Assembly (NCBI GenBank): GCA_905147135.1
Contig: LR990049.1
Span: forward strand, 14,587,428-14,651,427
Direction: 5' to 3'
DNA: 64,000 nucleotides
DNA from: Blastobasis lacticolella
Lineage: Eukaryota > Arthropoda > Insecta > Lepidoptera > Blastobasidae
Shown here: positions 51,601 to 62,774 of the stretch, in pieces
Layout of the letters: each line of letters opens with the position of its first letter
Numbering within the stretch: the stretch's first letter is position 1
Notes under the pieces: generated by a model
Seen by the model: only the letters and a program-made list of their open reading frames with translations
What the model was told of the DNA's origin: nothing
Database searches by the model: none
Made by a program: the position numbers and the translations under genes

Positions 51601-54600
51601 CCCTCTGCGAACAACCAGACATAATGCCACCATTAATATAAATCACAATGAAACACTAAATGGTGAGGAGGAGCATTCATTGAAGTAATAATTTACGCAA
51701 TATGGTCACGAGCACGTTAAACTGTCGAGCAGAACTTGAATCAACAAAGAATGATATGTCGTCTGCACAAATAAAAGGGCAACCGGTAGACATAAACCAA
51801 AATAAAATAAGGAATGCCAAAAGCCGCCCGGAGCAATAAAAACATTGCCCAAATTAGTCGAGCAATTGTTGAGCAAAAAGCGCAATTATACCTGTGCGTA
51901 GTGTAGGTATTAATAAAAATGCAATTAAGATCGCATTAAAATCATTTTTTGTTGGACGAAAAGTGAGGCGCGTCGCCTGCTTTAGTTCATTAAAATAAAT
52001 CGTCTGTGTAATGGCTCGGTCGTTATGGTACAGACAACTTAATTAACTTATTCGTGTACTACTTTGTGCCCGCGATAATGCGCGCGCGGCGGTGCGGGCG
52101 GTGCCATTTGCATACGTGCTATTCTTAATGTGTTGCAACTTACTTATATGTAAAAGTAGTTGTTTATTTAGCGAGCACTTAAAATAAACATCTTTATGAC
52201 CCACTGACTGGATTACTTTCAATACGATACTCGCAACTTACTTGGGCTACTGTGTACGAAACAAGATCCTATTGTAGTCGGCTACTTTGTGATTGTATGT
52301 GGAGATAAAAGACAACAATGTATGTTCCAAATCCGTACCTACTTCCGAGCAGCACAATGGACCTTTACTGCCACAGGAAGCAGCAATATCCTGGAGATCA
52401 ATCACATTGTTCCCTCGGGCTACAAACGCCCTACCTCTGCATAAAGTGGTTTTATCGTAAATTTTTCAATATACTGCGATAAAAATGTTTTACAAACTAA
52501 AAATTTTTATTCCATAAACAACATACCTGCCAATAAAAAACGTTATATTCCCACATTCCTCCAAGCTTAACGTAAGCCACTTGAAGAGAAGTCGGTGTAA
52601 AATAGTAATATTCAACAAGTTCTCGGTATTCGGCCTACGAGTTTCAATTTTGTTGTCTAAATTTAGCCGTGGCACCCCATTGACACCTTATATTGGCGGG
52701 TGTCGACACATTTGTCGGCGAGAGGTGGCAAGCCGCGATAGTTAAGCTCCGTCGTGATTTATACGGAGCGCACGAACCCCGAGCCTGCCGGCGGAACACG
52801 GCTTTAATTAAAGATCAACGCTGTCATCGTGAATTCTGGAGACATCTGGCAATAGACGAGATGGGGCCCCGAACAATTTTAATTGGTCCTATATTGGATC
52901 GAGAGTCTTGCCTGGAAGATTGGGGCGAAGATATTTATTATACCTATAAATAATATAATGCAGATATTTTGACTTGGTTTACAGTTGTAAATTTCATCGC
53001 TAATTACGTGTTTCTTAATGCTGAGTTTGATTGAATCTCCGTAGGTTGACTTCGTTATTGGTGGACGGCATTGTACCTGACGACAGTTAACGAACAGTTG
53101 TGTTTTTTATCGGCCCACAAGCGAGGCGAGCGAGGCGAACGATTCGAAAAAGGTAACCTTTTTGCAATTTGGGCGTCGCGTTATCGCGGCTCCGTGCGGC
53201 ATTCGTTCCAATTAACACCCGGCCGTGATTTACGGAGCGGCATACCGCATACGAGTGTACACGCTAAGCAGACACTTCATATACCTTTCTAGGAAGCTCG
53301 ATAGGGAGAGAGTTTCTGCATTTAGATAGTTGACAGAGGGTATGCTTTATTTAGATATGCTAGACCGCGCGAATTCAATCCATCCAGCGTCACACATGCA
53401 GTCCTTGATTTTCACAGGTACAAAATTACGTAAAGCATGATGATACTACCTTAGACAATTTAGGAAGCCTTGATTTTTATAATTAACAACTATAGCCAAC
53501 GCCAAATGTCACATTAACAGTCCATAATAGTCCACTGCTGCCTCCTTCTACATTAGTAGCTGGCGTCGCCATAATCTCCACGCTTGGAGGCCGTAAGACA
53601 TCTCCTCTATGCCATGGACACCAAGTAAGTTCTAGCACGGCATTGGTCTAAATCGTAGCGCTTTATGCCGCCGCGCTGCGCGTGCGCACGACGACGCACC
53701 GCGCGCTATTTATTTCCGTCGCTAATTTATAGCGTGGCCGCGAGCTGTGTTTTGTGTAACGCAGAGGACGCTAGGATGTTGAACTGCATTCGGGGCGCGA
53801 ACAAGCCGGCGCGGTAAGCCGTGTGTTGTGGAACGTATCGTCTCTTCACGTATATGATACCGACCAGTATAGAAGATTCGTGGGAGGATGCTAGCGTTCC
53901 AAAATAGGAAATACGTTCGTACTTTGCGCTATCATGTTGAACTGCTTTCAGGATGCGAGGGAACAAGCCGGTGCGGTAAGCCTTACGTAGTGGGACGTAT
54001 CGGTGTTTGTCTTCACGTATAATATACTAACCAATAAAGTAAATTGGCGGCATGCGAGAATAACGGGGAACATATAAATATTATTATAAGTTATCTGTTA
54101 CTTTTAAACGGTTTACCTATTCCATGGTCAGCAAATTGCTTGTACAATCTGGCTATAAATCTGTTAGATATTTTGTATTAAAAATTTTGTTTTTTTATGT
54201 TTTAGTTGTCCACGAAGAGAATCGTAAAATCGTTTTAGTTTTGCTACATAGTAGAATGAACGATGTATGGCTCGGGCGAGCCCACCTGTCGCGCGGCGCG
54301 ACTCAATCAGCGCTGGGCCCGAGCGCACTAATGCCAATGCTAATGTCGACGCGCCTTTTCGCCGAACACTTTGTATGCAGATGAGATTAATAAGCATTAA
54401 AAGACCTGCAAAAAACGTGATGAAGAGCTCAACCGTTCCCCAGCGGGACTGACGTATCAATCGTCTATCAAAAAATTAGCCAACCAGTTAATGGGAGTTT
54501 TATCCGCCTGCCAGAGGATGTTACAACTTAATTATAACGTTCAGTCGTACGAACATTGTTGGGTCGGCGAAAATTACTCAATGAGATTTATTTTTTGTCC

Positions 54601-57600
54601 TTCCATAGCTAATTCGTCGTGTGAATTCGGTTAGGGTGACGACTAGTTTCTGTGTATCCTTAGGCGACAGCGAGTGATCAAAATCGAAAGTCGTTCGCGC
54701 GGCTGCCACTCGCCAGCCTGCAGCGGGCTGTCTAAACATAGCGGGAGCCGGATATCGGGGATTATCATAAAGCAAGTGGAATGGATCGGCCGCACAGGGC
54801 GCCTCTATTTTAACACCTACCACCGGCAGGGCAGCCGTGGGCGCGATTTACGACCCCGCGGCGCTGACGCTGCATTCACAAAACCTATTTAAGTAGGTAC
54901 CTGCGCGAGTCGCGAGGTGGATTTGAGTGTCCGTTTCCTATCAATGCTTGCCACGAAACTAACACTTGTATCTGGTAATGTTACCATCACAACATCGTTT
55001 CAGTTAATGTCTCGCATAAGCTCTGATTGTTACTTTATAGAGTCCCGATTTACATGTGGTCAGGTTAGTGCTTTAGAATATTGTTCAAGAGGGCAGGGAG
55101 TGTCGGTTAACATCGATATTAAACTCCTGGAGCTTATTGCATCTCAAGTAGATTCTGAGGGTGAACGCTCGCTATAGTGTATGCCGGAAAGTGCGGAAAC
55201 AGTGCAGTGCAAGGTCGCGGGGTTATCGCCGCGTCTGGAGTCCCGCGCCGCGGTAGCTTTGAACTAGCCGCCGGCCGGTGTCAACGTCACTGATCAATGC
55301 GACTCTCACTGAGCTCCGTTATCATACAAAGCACTGCCGCTTAGTACACTATATCATTTGCGTGATAACACAGTGCGTTGTGGTCGCACGGATGGCACCT
55401 AAATCTGTCGAGGCGCACCGGCACCGGTCATGCCAATCAAGTTTTTATTGCATTCCCGATGCGTGCGCGCCGATAATGACAGCATTTCTACTCGATGTGG
55501 TAGCGAGTTGACGATCAGCGCGGACGATCGCAATGAATGACGTCGGCGGACCGGCGGGGGAGGGGCGGGAGGGCGCGGTACGTGCTGGCCGCTTGCGCAT
55601 GTGGTTGTGGCCACCCGCGCGCGCCGCGCCGCGCCGTGTGGTCCGGCGGCCCCCGCCGCCCGCCGCCCGCGCCCGCGCCCGCCGAGCCCTCTATGCAAAT
55701 TAGCCAGCGTAGACAACAGATGGATGGCGGAATAAACAAACCGCGTCCTTTGCGGCCGCGGCCTCCCCGCCTAGGCGTCGCCGCGTGTGTGCATGAGCGA
55801 CATTGTTACCTGCACTATTCTGAGACTACGGGTATGGAGTTGATGTTGCAGTTTTGCAAATGTGAGACGAAATAATGTCAATAGACAGACATGTATTTGC
55901 AATACGGGGAATTTGGAGATGATACGATTCAATCACATATTATAAGGGGTATACAAAATCATTATTTACTTTTAAATATCTTACAAATGTTATTTTTATG
56001 GTAAAGTATAATAGGGCAGAAAAAATTCAAAAAATTCTGATGAGCTACGACCTCTTTGCCTACAAAGCTTTCTCACAAAGTGCCAACCAAGTGAGTTCCA
56101 ATGGAAATCAGACTTTACACTGATAAAAACTAATGTCGAATAAGGAGAAACCCGTAACATTCCGGTCACGGTCGCTAAATCGATCGTTCTGAGGCCGGTT
56201 TTGGAACAAAAACTAGCCGCTTTCGGAGGTCCAGCGGCGACTACGACAGATGATACCGCGCGTACGCCGTATCAGTTACAAATAACTCACGTACCTGCCT
56301 CACGGGCGACATTCGATACAGCAGGTACCTCTAGCATGCCTCTATTTCTGACTTGCGTAAAAGAAACCATACGGTAAACGGTTGTGGAATACGTAGAGTT
56401 ATATTTAGGGTAACGAAAGAAAAGTAACACAACTTCAAAAGTTGCATTTAACTAATAATAATAAGCGCTTTCAAGAAATTCCTTCAATTATCGACAACGC
56501 CGACCTGAGTTCCGCAAATAATAACATCAAATTCTCCACGCTCAGCAAGTCGTGATCCCGTGCCGCCACCAGCGTAGCGAGAGCCCGCCGCGCGCCAGCA
56601 CCCGCAGCCAGGTAGAGGCCTACCCACAAAAGCCGACTGCGGAATAGAGTTGTAGCGCAGCGAGACGTCTTCGTACAAAGCGGCTCAGAGAATCGGATCC
56701 CCACTTTTTTGTGAGTCAATAGAAATGTTATACATTTTTTTAGTTTTATTGGTCGTAATTTCACGTAGGGATATTTACGGGCGGGCGCGGGCCACCTAAT
56801 TAAGTTGTTAGGCGACTCGGCCCTCGGAATTGTTTACCGGCCTTTGTGCGCCGATAGCGCTGAGGAGAGCGCCGATGCACTGTTGTTGTTTTGACAGTAG
56901 CCGAGCGCGTGGAAACGGCATTTGGCGACTCGTTTTATTTTGTTACCAACTTACGTTGTCGGATTAGAGATAAATGGGAGTGTAATCTCGAGATAATGCG
57001 GTAAGAGAGTGCGCCGTCGAGGAAGTTGTTTTCTTTATGAATGAACGCGCAATTTGTGTAAAATGAAGGGCGACTCGAATACGCGGCGCTCTCGGCGCTC
57101 GGCGCTCGGCGCCCGCGCGATGCTACCGACAGGTGGTGTCGTAAAATCGCCGACTTCCTTTTTGCGACGCGGCGGCGCACTTTTGCAACGATTTCGATCC
57201 ACGATATTCCGTTAATAAGTTGCTGTAACTAAGTAGTATTTCTGAACCGAGTGCTAGGCAGTAGATATTTTCTACTAAGGACGTCTGTAGTGTGTATAAC
57301 GTCAGTAGTACACACGTAGGTCGTATGTAAAGATTACCTACTTAATGCTTGTCGCCCAAATAGTTTTTTAATCGTATGGTACGAATGCACAGTAAACTTT
57401 GTTATTAAATATATCTACCAAATAATATCAAGAAAAACAAAAATTATAAGATACAAAGAGAAATGCCACAAAATGGCGGGCATCTCACTTATTTACTTTT
57501 TTATAGAAGTAAGAAATCCTTTCGCATTTAAATGCAACAAACAGTTTATAAACTATAGAAGTTGCCAGCAAAATAACAACACAATAGCGTTAATATAACT

Positions 57601-60259
57601 TTTAAGGTTTTTGTGTCTATAATTTTCTTTCATAAAAAATATTTAAGGACCACCCGCCTTGAAGGGTCCAAGAAAAAAGGAACGAGTTGGTTCTCTCTTT
57701 TGAGTTTGCCGGATTCAAGGACATTTCCTTAAGTTCAATATACTGGTATCTGTAGTTTGTGGTCACTGTTTTTTTATACCACTAAGATGGCAAACAAGCG
57801 CCTAATACGATGGTTAATAGTTACCATAGTCTTTAGACATTTGCAATACTAGGTCCCTCTTCTAGCTGTGGCTTGTCGACTCCGTTTAAACATAAAATAA
57901 AATAAACGATAGTTTTTTTTTTTTTCAAGATTGGTACACCTATTCAGCCTAACAAATTATAGCCTGTTATAACCTGCCATCATTGAAAGTTAAGGCACAT
58001 GATTTGTTCCAATTTATTATTTAAGTAAAAGATTACATCGCGTAAGATAGTTCCTAGTTTGTTACCTATATTACTCATCAAGATTCATCTCAACGTATTT
58101 ATCAGACAAGTGTTCAAATAATACGATCTTTTGAGCTTGATTTGATTTAGCGACCCATGTATGTGGATTTCCACCATCCACAGTGACAGTGTGGTGTTTA
58201 AAGGGCGCCATATCAACTTAGCGCCCGCATGAGAGGCGCGTGCATCCTGCCACACTCATGAGTTCCGGACTCGAGGCTCGCTTGTAAATTCTCAGTAATA
58301 ACGAGCAAAGACATTACAAGCAAGTGATTAAAATAGACATCAAACGTTATCAAGCGAAACATTATGAAATATTTCACTGAGTTGCGTTTTTATGCGAAAG
58401 CATTACTAGAGTTTTAAATTAGTTTCATAGCACCCGACTATTTGATGTTTATTCCTAACTCGTTCACCTGTATACACAAAAAATTTTAAGTCAATAAAAA
58501 TGAGCTTATACTTATGGTAATATACTGAGAACGTGTGAAGAAGCCAATAACCGGAAAATAAAGTCATTTTCGAGTCGAAGGCCTTTCGGATGGGTCGCCA
58601 AATTACCCAAATTATATAATTAATCGGCCAATATATTAGGGTTAGAGTGAAAATCACCTCGTCAATTACCCGATAGAGCGATAGCGTCACAACATTAAAC
58701 AATATTATGCTCTATAAAACGGGCACGTTTGCGAATACTAATATATTGGTGAGGTTACCGATGCTACAAGCAACGTGCGTGTGATATCGAATTCAATGTG
58801 ACAATACACGTCCACTGCCACACGTAAGTATCAATAAATTGATTCGCTCACCCACAATTCGTTTCGTATTCCCTCCGTCTTTATATTTGCATCATTAACG
58901 CGGTGGACAGTCTAAAAACTCGTAATTAACATGCATCGTCGTGATTGTGAATAAATAAGCGATTTCAATTTCCGACAGGATGTCGTGGGGCTTCAAAGGC
59001 GCCGCCGCGCGGCTACTTTACCGCGGTTCACCAGCAAACTCATTATATTACATTACAATACAATTGAGTGCTCATCGGGGGACAATTAAGTGCCTCAACG
59101 CCGGACGGTGGTGAGATTTGTTGAATTGATTGGTTGAATTTTTAGGTTCTGTATTTGTGATTCGCGTTGCGTGGCGCGCGCGGCGTTCTGTGTAGTCCGG
59201 GGCGCATGCGTGGCACGTCTTCGAGGAGGAAGCGGCGCATGAACGCGCGACTCGCCTCACATGTGCTTGTGCATTGGTATTCTACGGGATGCATGCGCCG
59301 CGACGTCTCGATCGCGATGGACTTTTTAGATGGTCGCCCGATAACCACAATCATGGTCCTGTGGAGGGTATGCGCGTACGCAGGCCTTATACGAACAACG
59401 GTTTTAAAGATAGCCGCGGAGAAATCAGTGGTTGTTATTTACGTGTTCTCGGTTAAAGATTGATATAAAGCTCAGAAACATTGAGCGTGACTAGGTAAGT
59501 CTATTGCAGTAAAAAAACTAAATTTGCGTATTTTTTTTAGGTAGCAACAGAGAATATCCTAATGAATATTTACAAGTTTCTAATGAAATCGAAAGTGAAA
59601 TCAAGCAACTAATCGATCTATTTTTAATCACAGTCCGTTGAAAGACGGCGTCGCGTTGCCGTTGGCGGAAACCGGAATGGTTTCAACTCGACACAAAATA
59701 TCTACTATACATATAAAATATTTTTTGTCCATTTTTTATAGACAGTTTTAAATTAAATCTGACATGTTAACTATGTAATACTTTTGTTACTTTTTGTGGT
59801 TATTATCCGCGAGACAAAATAAACAGTGTTATAAGTGTTGATATTCTACTGTTAAACTTGTATAGTCAAATATAATTAAATAGAATTTGATAAAGTCACC
59901 TTTGTACATACTAGAGTGTGCGCGCAAGATAACTTTGTCAAAAAGAACTCTCAACAAAAACAATGACGGAATGCCTTTACTTATGTGTAGACTTATCTTG
60001 CGCGCACTTCATAAGAAATGGAAAAAACATAGACACTCCAACACGTTTCTCGACGACAACTCTCACCTTGCACCCAGAGCTGGTCGACCCTGGAGTGTAT
60101 CTGCGCGGACTTGAGCCCCACGCAGAACGTGGACAGCACCAAGATGGCGACGAAGAGGACCTTCCCTGCGTCCCCCTGGAGGAAGCAGCCGAGCACGAAC
60201 AGCTGTTCCTGCAGCCAGGCACGGATCCAGAGTGAGGTGCGGCCCCCCTCGATGTTGCC
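45345..60259 (-). CDS. ptc: patched (ptc), Hedgehog receptor, 15 in-window exons, 5' end missing
   Basis: Patched is a 12-pass membrane protein of the RND/sterol-sensing-domain family. It represses Smoothened and is released by Hedgehog binding. Fifteen exons read in order from 60259 down to 45345 join without a frame break into 1265 residues plus stop. The order is TM1 (about residues 34-52), first extracellular domain (to ~375), TM2-TM6 sterol-sensing region (~380-541), cytosolic loop (to ~630), TM7 and second extracellular domain (~631-900), TM8-TM12 (~903-1060) and a Ser/Pro then Arg/Asp-rich tail. Diagnostic blocks include [17 protein letters not shown] and [14 protein letters not shown]. 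Lepidopteran Patched is about 1300 residues, so roughly 50 N-terminal residues, with the start codon, lie beyond 64000. All splice pairs are GT-AG except one GC-AG. Identification rests on recalled family sequence; the exon structure is read directly. Confidence 0.97.
45740..46078 (-). CDS. ptc: ptc exon: Ser/Pro-rich cytoplasmic tail
   Basis: It encodes 113 residues, [20 protein letters not shown] through [11 protein letters not shown]. Low-complexity Ser and Pro runs are typical of the Patched C-tail. I see PPSW but no PPxY ubiquitin-ligase motif. The acceptor is TTTTAG before GTACGG; the donor is AAG followed by GTGAGT. Both ends are phase 0. Confidence 0.95.
46183..46425 (-). CDS. ptc: ptc exon: TM11-TM12
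   Basis: It encodes 81 residues, [20 protein letters not shown], the alanine-rich [20 protein letters not shown], then the last hydrophobic helices up to LGPSAE. The acceptor is TTTCAG before GGTTTT. The donor GAG followed by GTTTGT is weak by consensus but preserves the frame into [10 protein letters not shown]. Confidence 0.96.
46527..46709 (-). CDS. ptc: ptc exon: TM8 end to TM10
   Basis: It encodes 61 hydrophobic residues, [20 protein letters not shown] through [18 protein letters not shown]. The acceptor is TTTTAG before GCCGTC; the donor is TTA followed by GTAAGT. Both ends are phase 0. Confidence 0.96.
46797..47678 (-). CDS. ptc: ptc exon: TM7, second extracellular domain, start of TM8
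   Basis: This is the largest exon, 294 codons. It encodes [20 protein letters not shown] (TM7), the second ectodomain ([56 protein letters not shown]) with an NAT glycosylation sequon, and then the start of TM8 after [14 protein letters not shown]. This block alone identifies the protein as Patched. The acceptor is TTTCAG, the donor GTG followed by GTGCGT; both ends are phase 0. Confidence 0.98.
47762..47905 (-). CDS. ptc: ptc exon: cytosolic loop leading to TM7
   Basis: It encodes 48 residues, [19 protein letters not shown] through [17 protein letters not shown]. The acceptor is TTACAG before AATAAC. The donor GTATGC is weaker than its neighbours but keeps the frame into the next exon. Confidence 0.95.
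48016..48207 (-). CDS. ptc: ptc exon: TM6 and start of large cytosolic loop
   Basis: It encodes [20 protein letters not shown] (TM6, end of the sterol-sensing domain), then the basic stretch [20 protein letters not shown] and a Lys/Arg/Thr-rich loop ending GSKTEN. The acceptor is TTTCAG, the donor AAC followed by GTGAGT. It is 64 codons, both ends phase 0. Confidence 0.95.
48320..48567 (-). CDS. ptc: ptc exon: TM4-TM5 of sterol-sensing domain
   Basis: It encodes [20 protein letters not shown] through [15 protein letters not shown]4 carries [10 protein letters not shown], the counterpart of the GxGVxD motif that holds a conserved acidic residue in RND-family TM4 (Asp at window residue ~458). 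TM5 follows the conserved DVPREERTG loop. The acceptor is TTCCAG, the donor CAG followed by GTAAGA. Confidence 0.96.
48716..48845 (-). CDS. ptc: ptc exon: TM2-TM3 of sterol-sensing domain
   Basis: It encodes [20 protein letters not shown] then a glycine/leucine-rich TM3 ([19 protein letters not shown]) to CALL. The acceptor is TTTCAG before TTAATT; the donor is TTAG followed by GTGATT. One base of a Gly codon is carried over. Confidence 0.95.
48931..49071 (-). CDS. ptc: ptc exon: end of ectodomain 1 and start of TM2
   Basis: It encodes 47 residues, [12 protein letters not shown] through [13 protein letters not shown]. The last third enters TM2, the first helix of the sterol-sensing domain. 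The acceptor is TTGCAG, the donor ATG followed by GTGAGT; both ends are phase 0. Confidence 0.96.
49606..49875 (-). CDS. ptc: ptc exon: first extracellular domain
   Basis: It encodes 90 residues from [19 protein letters not shown] through [12 protein letters not shown]. It includes an N-glycosylation sequon (NST, within [10 protein letters not shown]) and the [11 protein letters not shown] block typical of insect Patched. The acceptor is CTCCAG, the donor GTAAGT; both ends are phase 0. Confidence 0.96.
49876..50798 (-). other. ptc intron, 923 bp, with a short CGG-type run
   Basis: This is non-coding sequence between two ectodomain exons. It contains a GC-rich patch around 50140-50220 and a (GGC)n run at about 50438-50457 inside an otherwise AT-rich intron. 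Open frames across the GC-rich patch have no recognisable domain. Confidence 0.8.
50799..51006 (-). CDS. ptc: ptc exon: first extracellular domain
   Basis: It encodes [20 protein letters not shown] through [15 protein letters not shown]. The acceptor is TTTCAG before TGGTCT; the donor is CAA followed by GTAAGC. It completes the split Val codon and ends in phase 0. Confidence 0.95.
51134..51351 (-). CDS. ptc: ptc exon: first extracellular domain
   Basis: It encodes [20 protein letters not shown] through [20 protein letters not shown], with cysteines typical of the first ectodomain. The acceptor is GCACAG before GTGGTG; the donor is GT followed by GTAAAT. It is 218 nt long, leaving two bases of a Val codon. 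Confidence 0.95.
51459..51604 (-). CDS. ptc: ptc exon: start of first extracellular domain, GC donor
   Basis: It encodes residues 65-113 ([11 protein letters not shown] to LLEHLK). The acceptor is TTCGCAG before AGGGAGG. The exon ends at AAG followed by GCGAGT, a GC rather than GT donor. Reading through instead would give a stop after about ten residues, and the family sequence continues with VVHAATRV, which is exactly what the next exon supplies in frame. Confidence 0.93.
53775..54040 (+). repeat. diverged ~100-bp direct duplication
   Basis: GATGTTGAACTGCATTCGGG through CTTCACGTATATGATACCGA (53775-53872) is repeated with changes at 53934-54040. Both contain GAACAAGCCGG(C/T)GCGGTAAGCC. It lies in the ptc long intron. 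Confidence 0.7.
55530..55770. promoter_or_regulatory. CpG island inside the ptc long intron
   Basis: This is a dense block of CpG and G/C runs, followed at 55694-55701 by ATGCAAAT, the POU octamer. It lies about 4.5 kb downstream of the TM1 exon. It could be an internal promoter or enhancer; no exon was recognised in it. Confidence 0.3.
57648..57656 (+). promoter_or_regulatory. near-consensus Ci/Gli binding site
   Basis: GACCACCCG differs from the Ci/Gli consensus GACCACCCA at the last base only. It lies in the ptc long intron, and ptc is a classical direct target of Ci. A single 8-of-9 match is weak evidence, since chance predicts several in the window. Confidence 0.2.
60067..60259 (-). CDS. 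ptc: ptc exon: TM1 region (first in-window exon)
   Basis: It encodes residues 1-64 of the in-window protein, beginning [20 protein letters not shown] and running through the first transmembrane helix ([19 protein letters not shown]) to WVQ. The acceptor is TTTACAG before GGCAAC; the donor is CAAG followed by GTGAGA. It enters in phase 0 and leaves one base for the next codon. No start codon lies in the frame before the acceptor, so an upstream exon must supply the N-terminus. Confidence 0.96.
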
Positions 60260-60339
60260 CTGTAAAGTAAATTGGGTGTTAGTCTAACTGTGGGTATTTT
60301 CAGAAGCTTCATAGTACGGTAAGCTGATACAGGGTTCTT

Positions 60340-60402
60340 TCTCATTCGAGAAGGCCTATGTCCAGCAGTGGAATAGCAGGTGCTGATGATGATGACGATA
60401 TT
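60340..60402 (+). mobile_element. LINE/SINE 3'-end remnant
   Basis: GGCCTATGTCCAGCAGTGG followed by GCTGATGATGATGACGA is the well-known 3' terminus of RTE-type retroelements in Lepidoptera. Only the terminal ~60 bp are present. Confidence 0.6.
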
Positions 60403-61884
60403 TCAGAACGGAGATTAAGAGTCACAAACAGTATTTGGGATTGGTACTTTTGCTCAATAAATTAAATAAAATTAGGACAAAGACATCTCTAGTAATAATA
60501 TATATGCAACGATTGTACTATTTAATACTGCACGGAGTAATTGTTTTCACAGCGTCAAAGATACTTTTAGCAAGAGCATATAATATGTCGAGATTGTACT
60601 ATCTGGCGCGCAGTGTGCACAGGTAAATCGGACAAATACGTTTGGATGGGTAGTCAGAAGCCCGTATATTTCTTATTTTAATGCTTTAAACTGTCAGACA
60701 GGCCGACAGCTTGTTTGTCACTTTAGTGGTATAAAAAAGAGATGCATGAAGTACCCTTACTTTAAACTGGAGAGTTAGCATATGTGGTTGGGTAGGAGGC
60801 TTAGAAACTGTAATCTGCAGTTTTCTAAACAACGGAGATCGTATAAATTTATATTATACTGTCCAATAAATTAACCGCCTTATAAGAATCCCGTATGTGG
60901 AAGGCGTAGGAGCTACTCAGCCGGATATCACATGGCTGTTGGTTGGTTTGCATAATTCTACTAGCTGTTTTACGATAGTTTATAAGTTGTACGTACCTAT
61001 TCTTTACCATAGTATTTATATCAAGTTTACTTTATTAATTGTAGACAAAGTACTATAATTGCTGCACAATGAACAACAGAGAGTGTCTCTGACACAACTA
61101 TTTGGGGCGATACCATTGAACCATCAATCTATTCTCCTCAAACGAATAGTACCAGCGACCTCAACACTAAACGAAGGTTAATAAGTCTACATGCGGGATA
61201 CGATGACATGGCACATTCATTAAAGCAAACAAATATAAATCGATTGTCATTCCGACAATGAACAGTAGCTGGTCTACGATAGCTACTAAGGCGGCTACGC
61301 ACTACGCAACCCTCTAGCTGGCTAGCACCAGTGTGCCAGCGACACAACTCGCGCCGCAGGAGAGCGTCTGTCTCCATCTCTCAATACTACGATGAAAGAG
61401 ATAGCAGTATCTATGTCGCGTCTTCTCTCGCTTGTGTTACCCGAGAGCACACTTGTGTTACCCGTGCTGCCTAGAGATTGCTGAGATGGCGTGGGGGCCT
61501 TAAAATAAGAATTTCTGTGTTGATTGTGATTAATGACGTAGGGAATGCACCCGCGGCGCCAACTGCGGAGCGGTCGTTTTGTGGTTCCTGCACACTGACG
61601 GGGTTTAGTCGTAGGCTCGAAACAGAGTTTTGAGAGTGAAAGGAAATTGTCCTTACGAAATGTTGCGCAATACATTTTGATGTATCTGAATATAATGAAT
61701 GGAAATATTCCACATATTTAGGGAGCAATGTATTTTTTTTTCGGAATGTCTTAATTGAAATCGGTAAACATAAAAAACGTTAACATGCTATGTTTTTTTC
61801 TAACATAAAAGTAATTAGGATTATTACTTAAAAATAAAACAATTTCAGTGCCTATCTTAAGGTACCTAACCATCAACCATTGTA

Positions 61885-61990
61885 AAGGTATGTTCCGGAT
61901 TTCCTTTCGCGTACCTTTGTTGACGAGTAGCCGATATTTTGACGCAGTTGCATGCATCATTGTCATGGGATGACCCGTGAACATACCTAT
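61885..61990 (+). repeat. dispersed repeat, solo copy
   Basis: It starts AAAGGTATGTTCCGGATTTC and ends GTGAACATACCT, so its two ends are a short inverted pair (GGTATGTTC/GAACATACC). The interior matches 42066-42170. It may be a small non-autonomous element. Confidence 0.6.
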
Positions 61991-62774
61991 AAAATGTGTG
62001 GTAATAACTGCGATAGTTTCAGACCTAAGTATCAAGTCCGTTCGCAGTCAACACTACCACAAAACCTATTCATTCAGCGATCGCATCGCTGAGCGCGCTT
62101 GTCTGGGGCAGCGAGTCCGTCCACTACTAATTGCGTAATAATAACTCAATCGGGCGGTCTCGTGTCGATGGCGGGCCCAATCATGGCCTTCCCTCTCGAG
62201 AAACAGCTTAATTGTAGACACTATCCCTAAACTGACCCTTTTGTACCGTTCTAAACTTATTACAGACTACTCCGTATAAGAAATGGGAGGAACCGCTCTG
62301 TCCATACAAAAGACATCAACGGTATCCCTCCAACGCTGTTTCACCGTACAAAAGACATCAACGAGCGCGAAGTGCTTTCATAGTTAGCTTTACTATTCTG
62401 TGGTTAAGGTAACGTTCAGAAACCAGTTCTAATTTGCGAAACCGAATTTTATGTCCGCCAACGTTTCCATATTTCTCATTCGCGCCTCTGATGAGTCGAA
62501 ATGATAGTGCGTGTGGCGATTTTATCCGTTTCGAAGAACGTGACCGCGAACGAGCTTCGCTGTTCTGTGGCGTACCGTTAAACTCGTAACGACCGTGTAG
62601 TCCACATCAACTACTTACTGGCAATTTACGGTAACATTCCGTGCTTACAGAATGATTTAAAGCCAGAAAAATAGAAGGATATTCACTTAATGGTCTCGTT
62701 TATAGACTATCAAACTGATTTGAAAGTAGAATAGTAGCGTTGATGATTTTTCAGTTACATAATTGTATTGGGCA

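Larger units (their letters stand above)
51605..60066 (-). other. ptc long intron, 8.5 kb
   Basis: This intron separates the TM1 exon from the ectodomain exons. No exon-like frame with matching splice signals was found in it. It holds a CpG island (about 55530-55770), a diverged direct duplication (53775-54040), a LINE 3'-end-like scrap near 57783-57830, and one near-consensus Ci/Gli site at 57648-57656. Introns of hedgehog-pathway genes often carry enhancers, but nothing here proves that. Confidence 0.85.

Noticed and set aside
55399..55875. Long GC-rich frames on both strands
   Set aside because: They overlap each other in a CpG island and are Arg/Pro/Ala low complexity, as expected by chance in such DNA.
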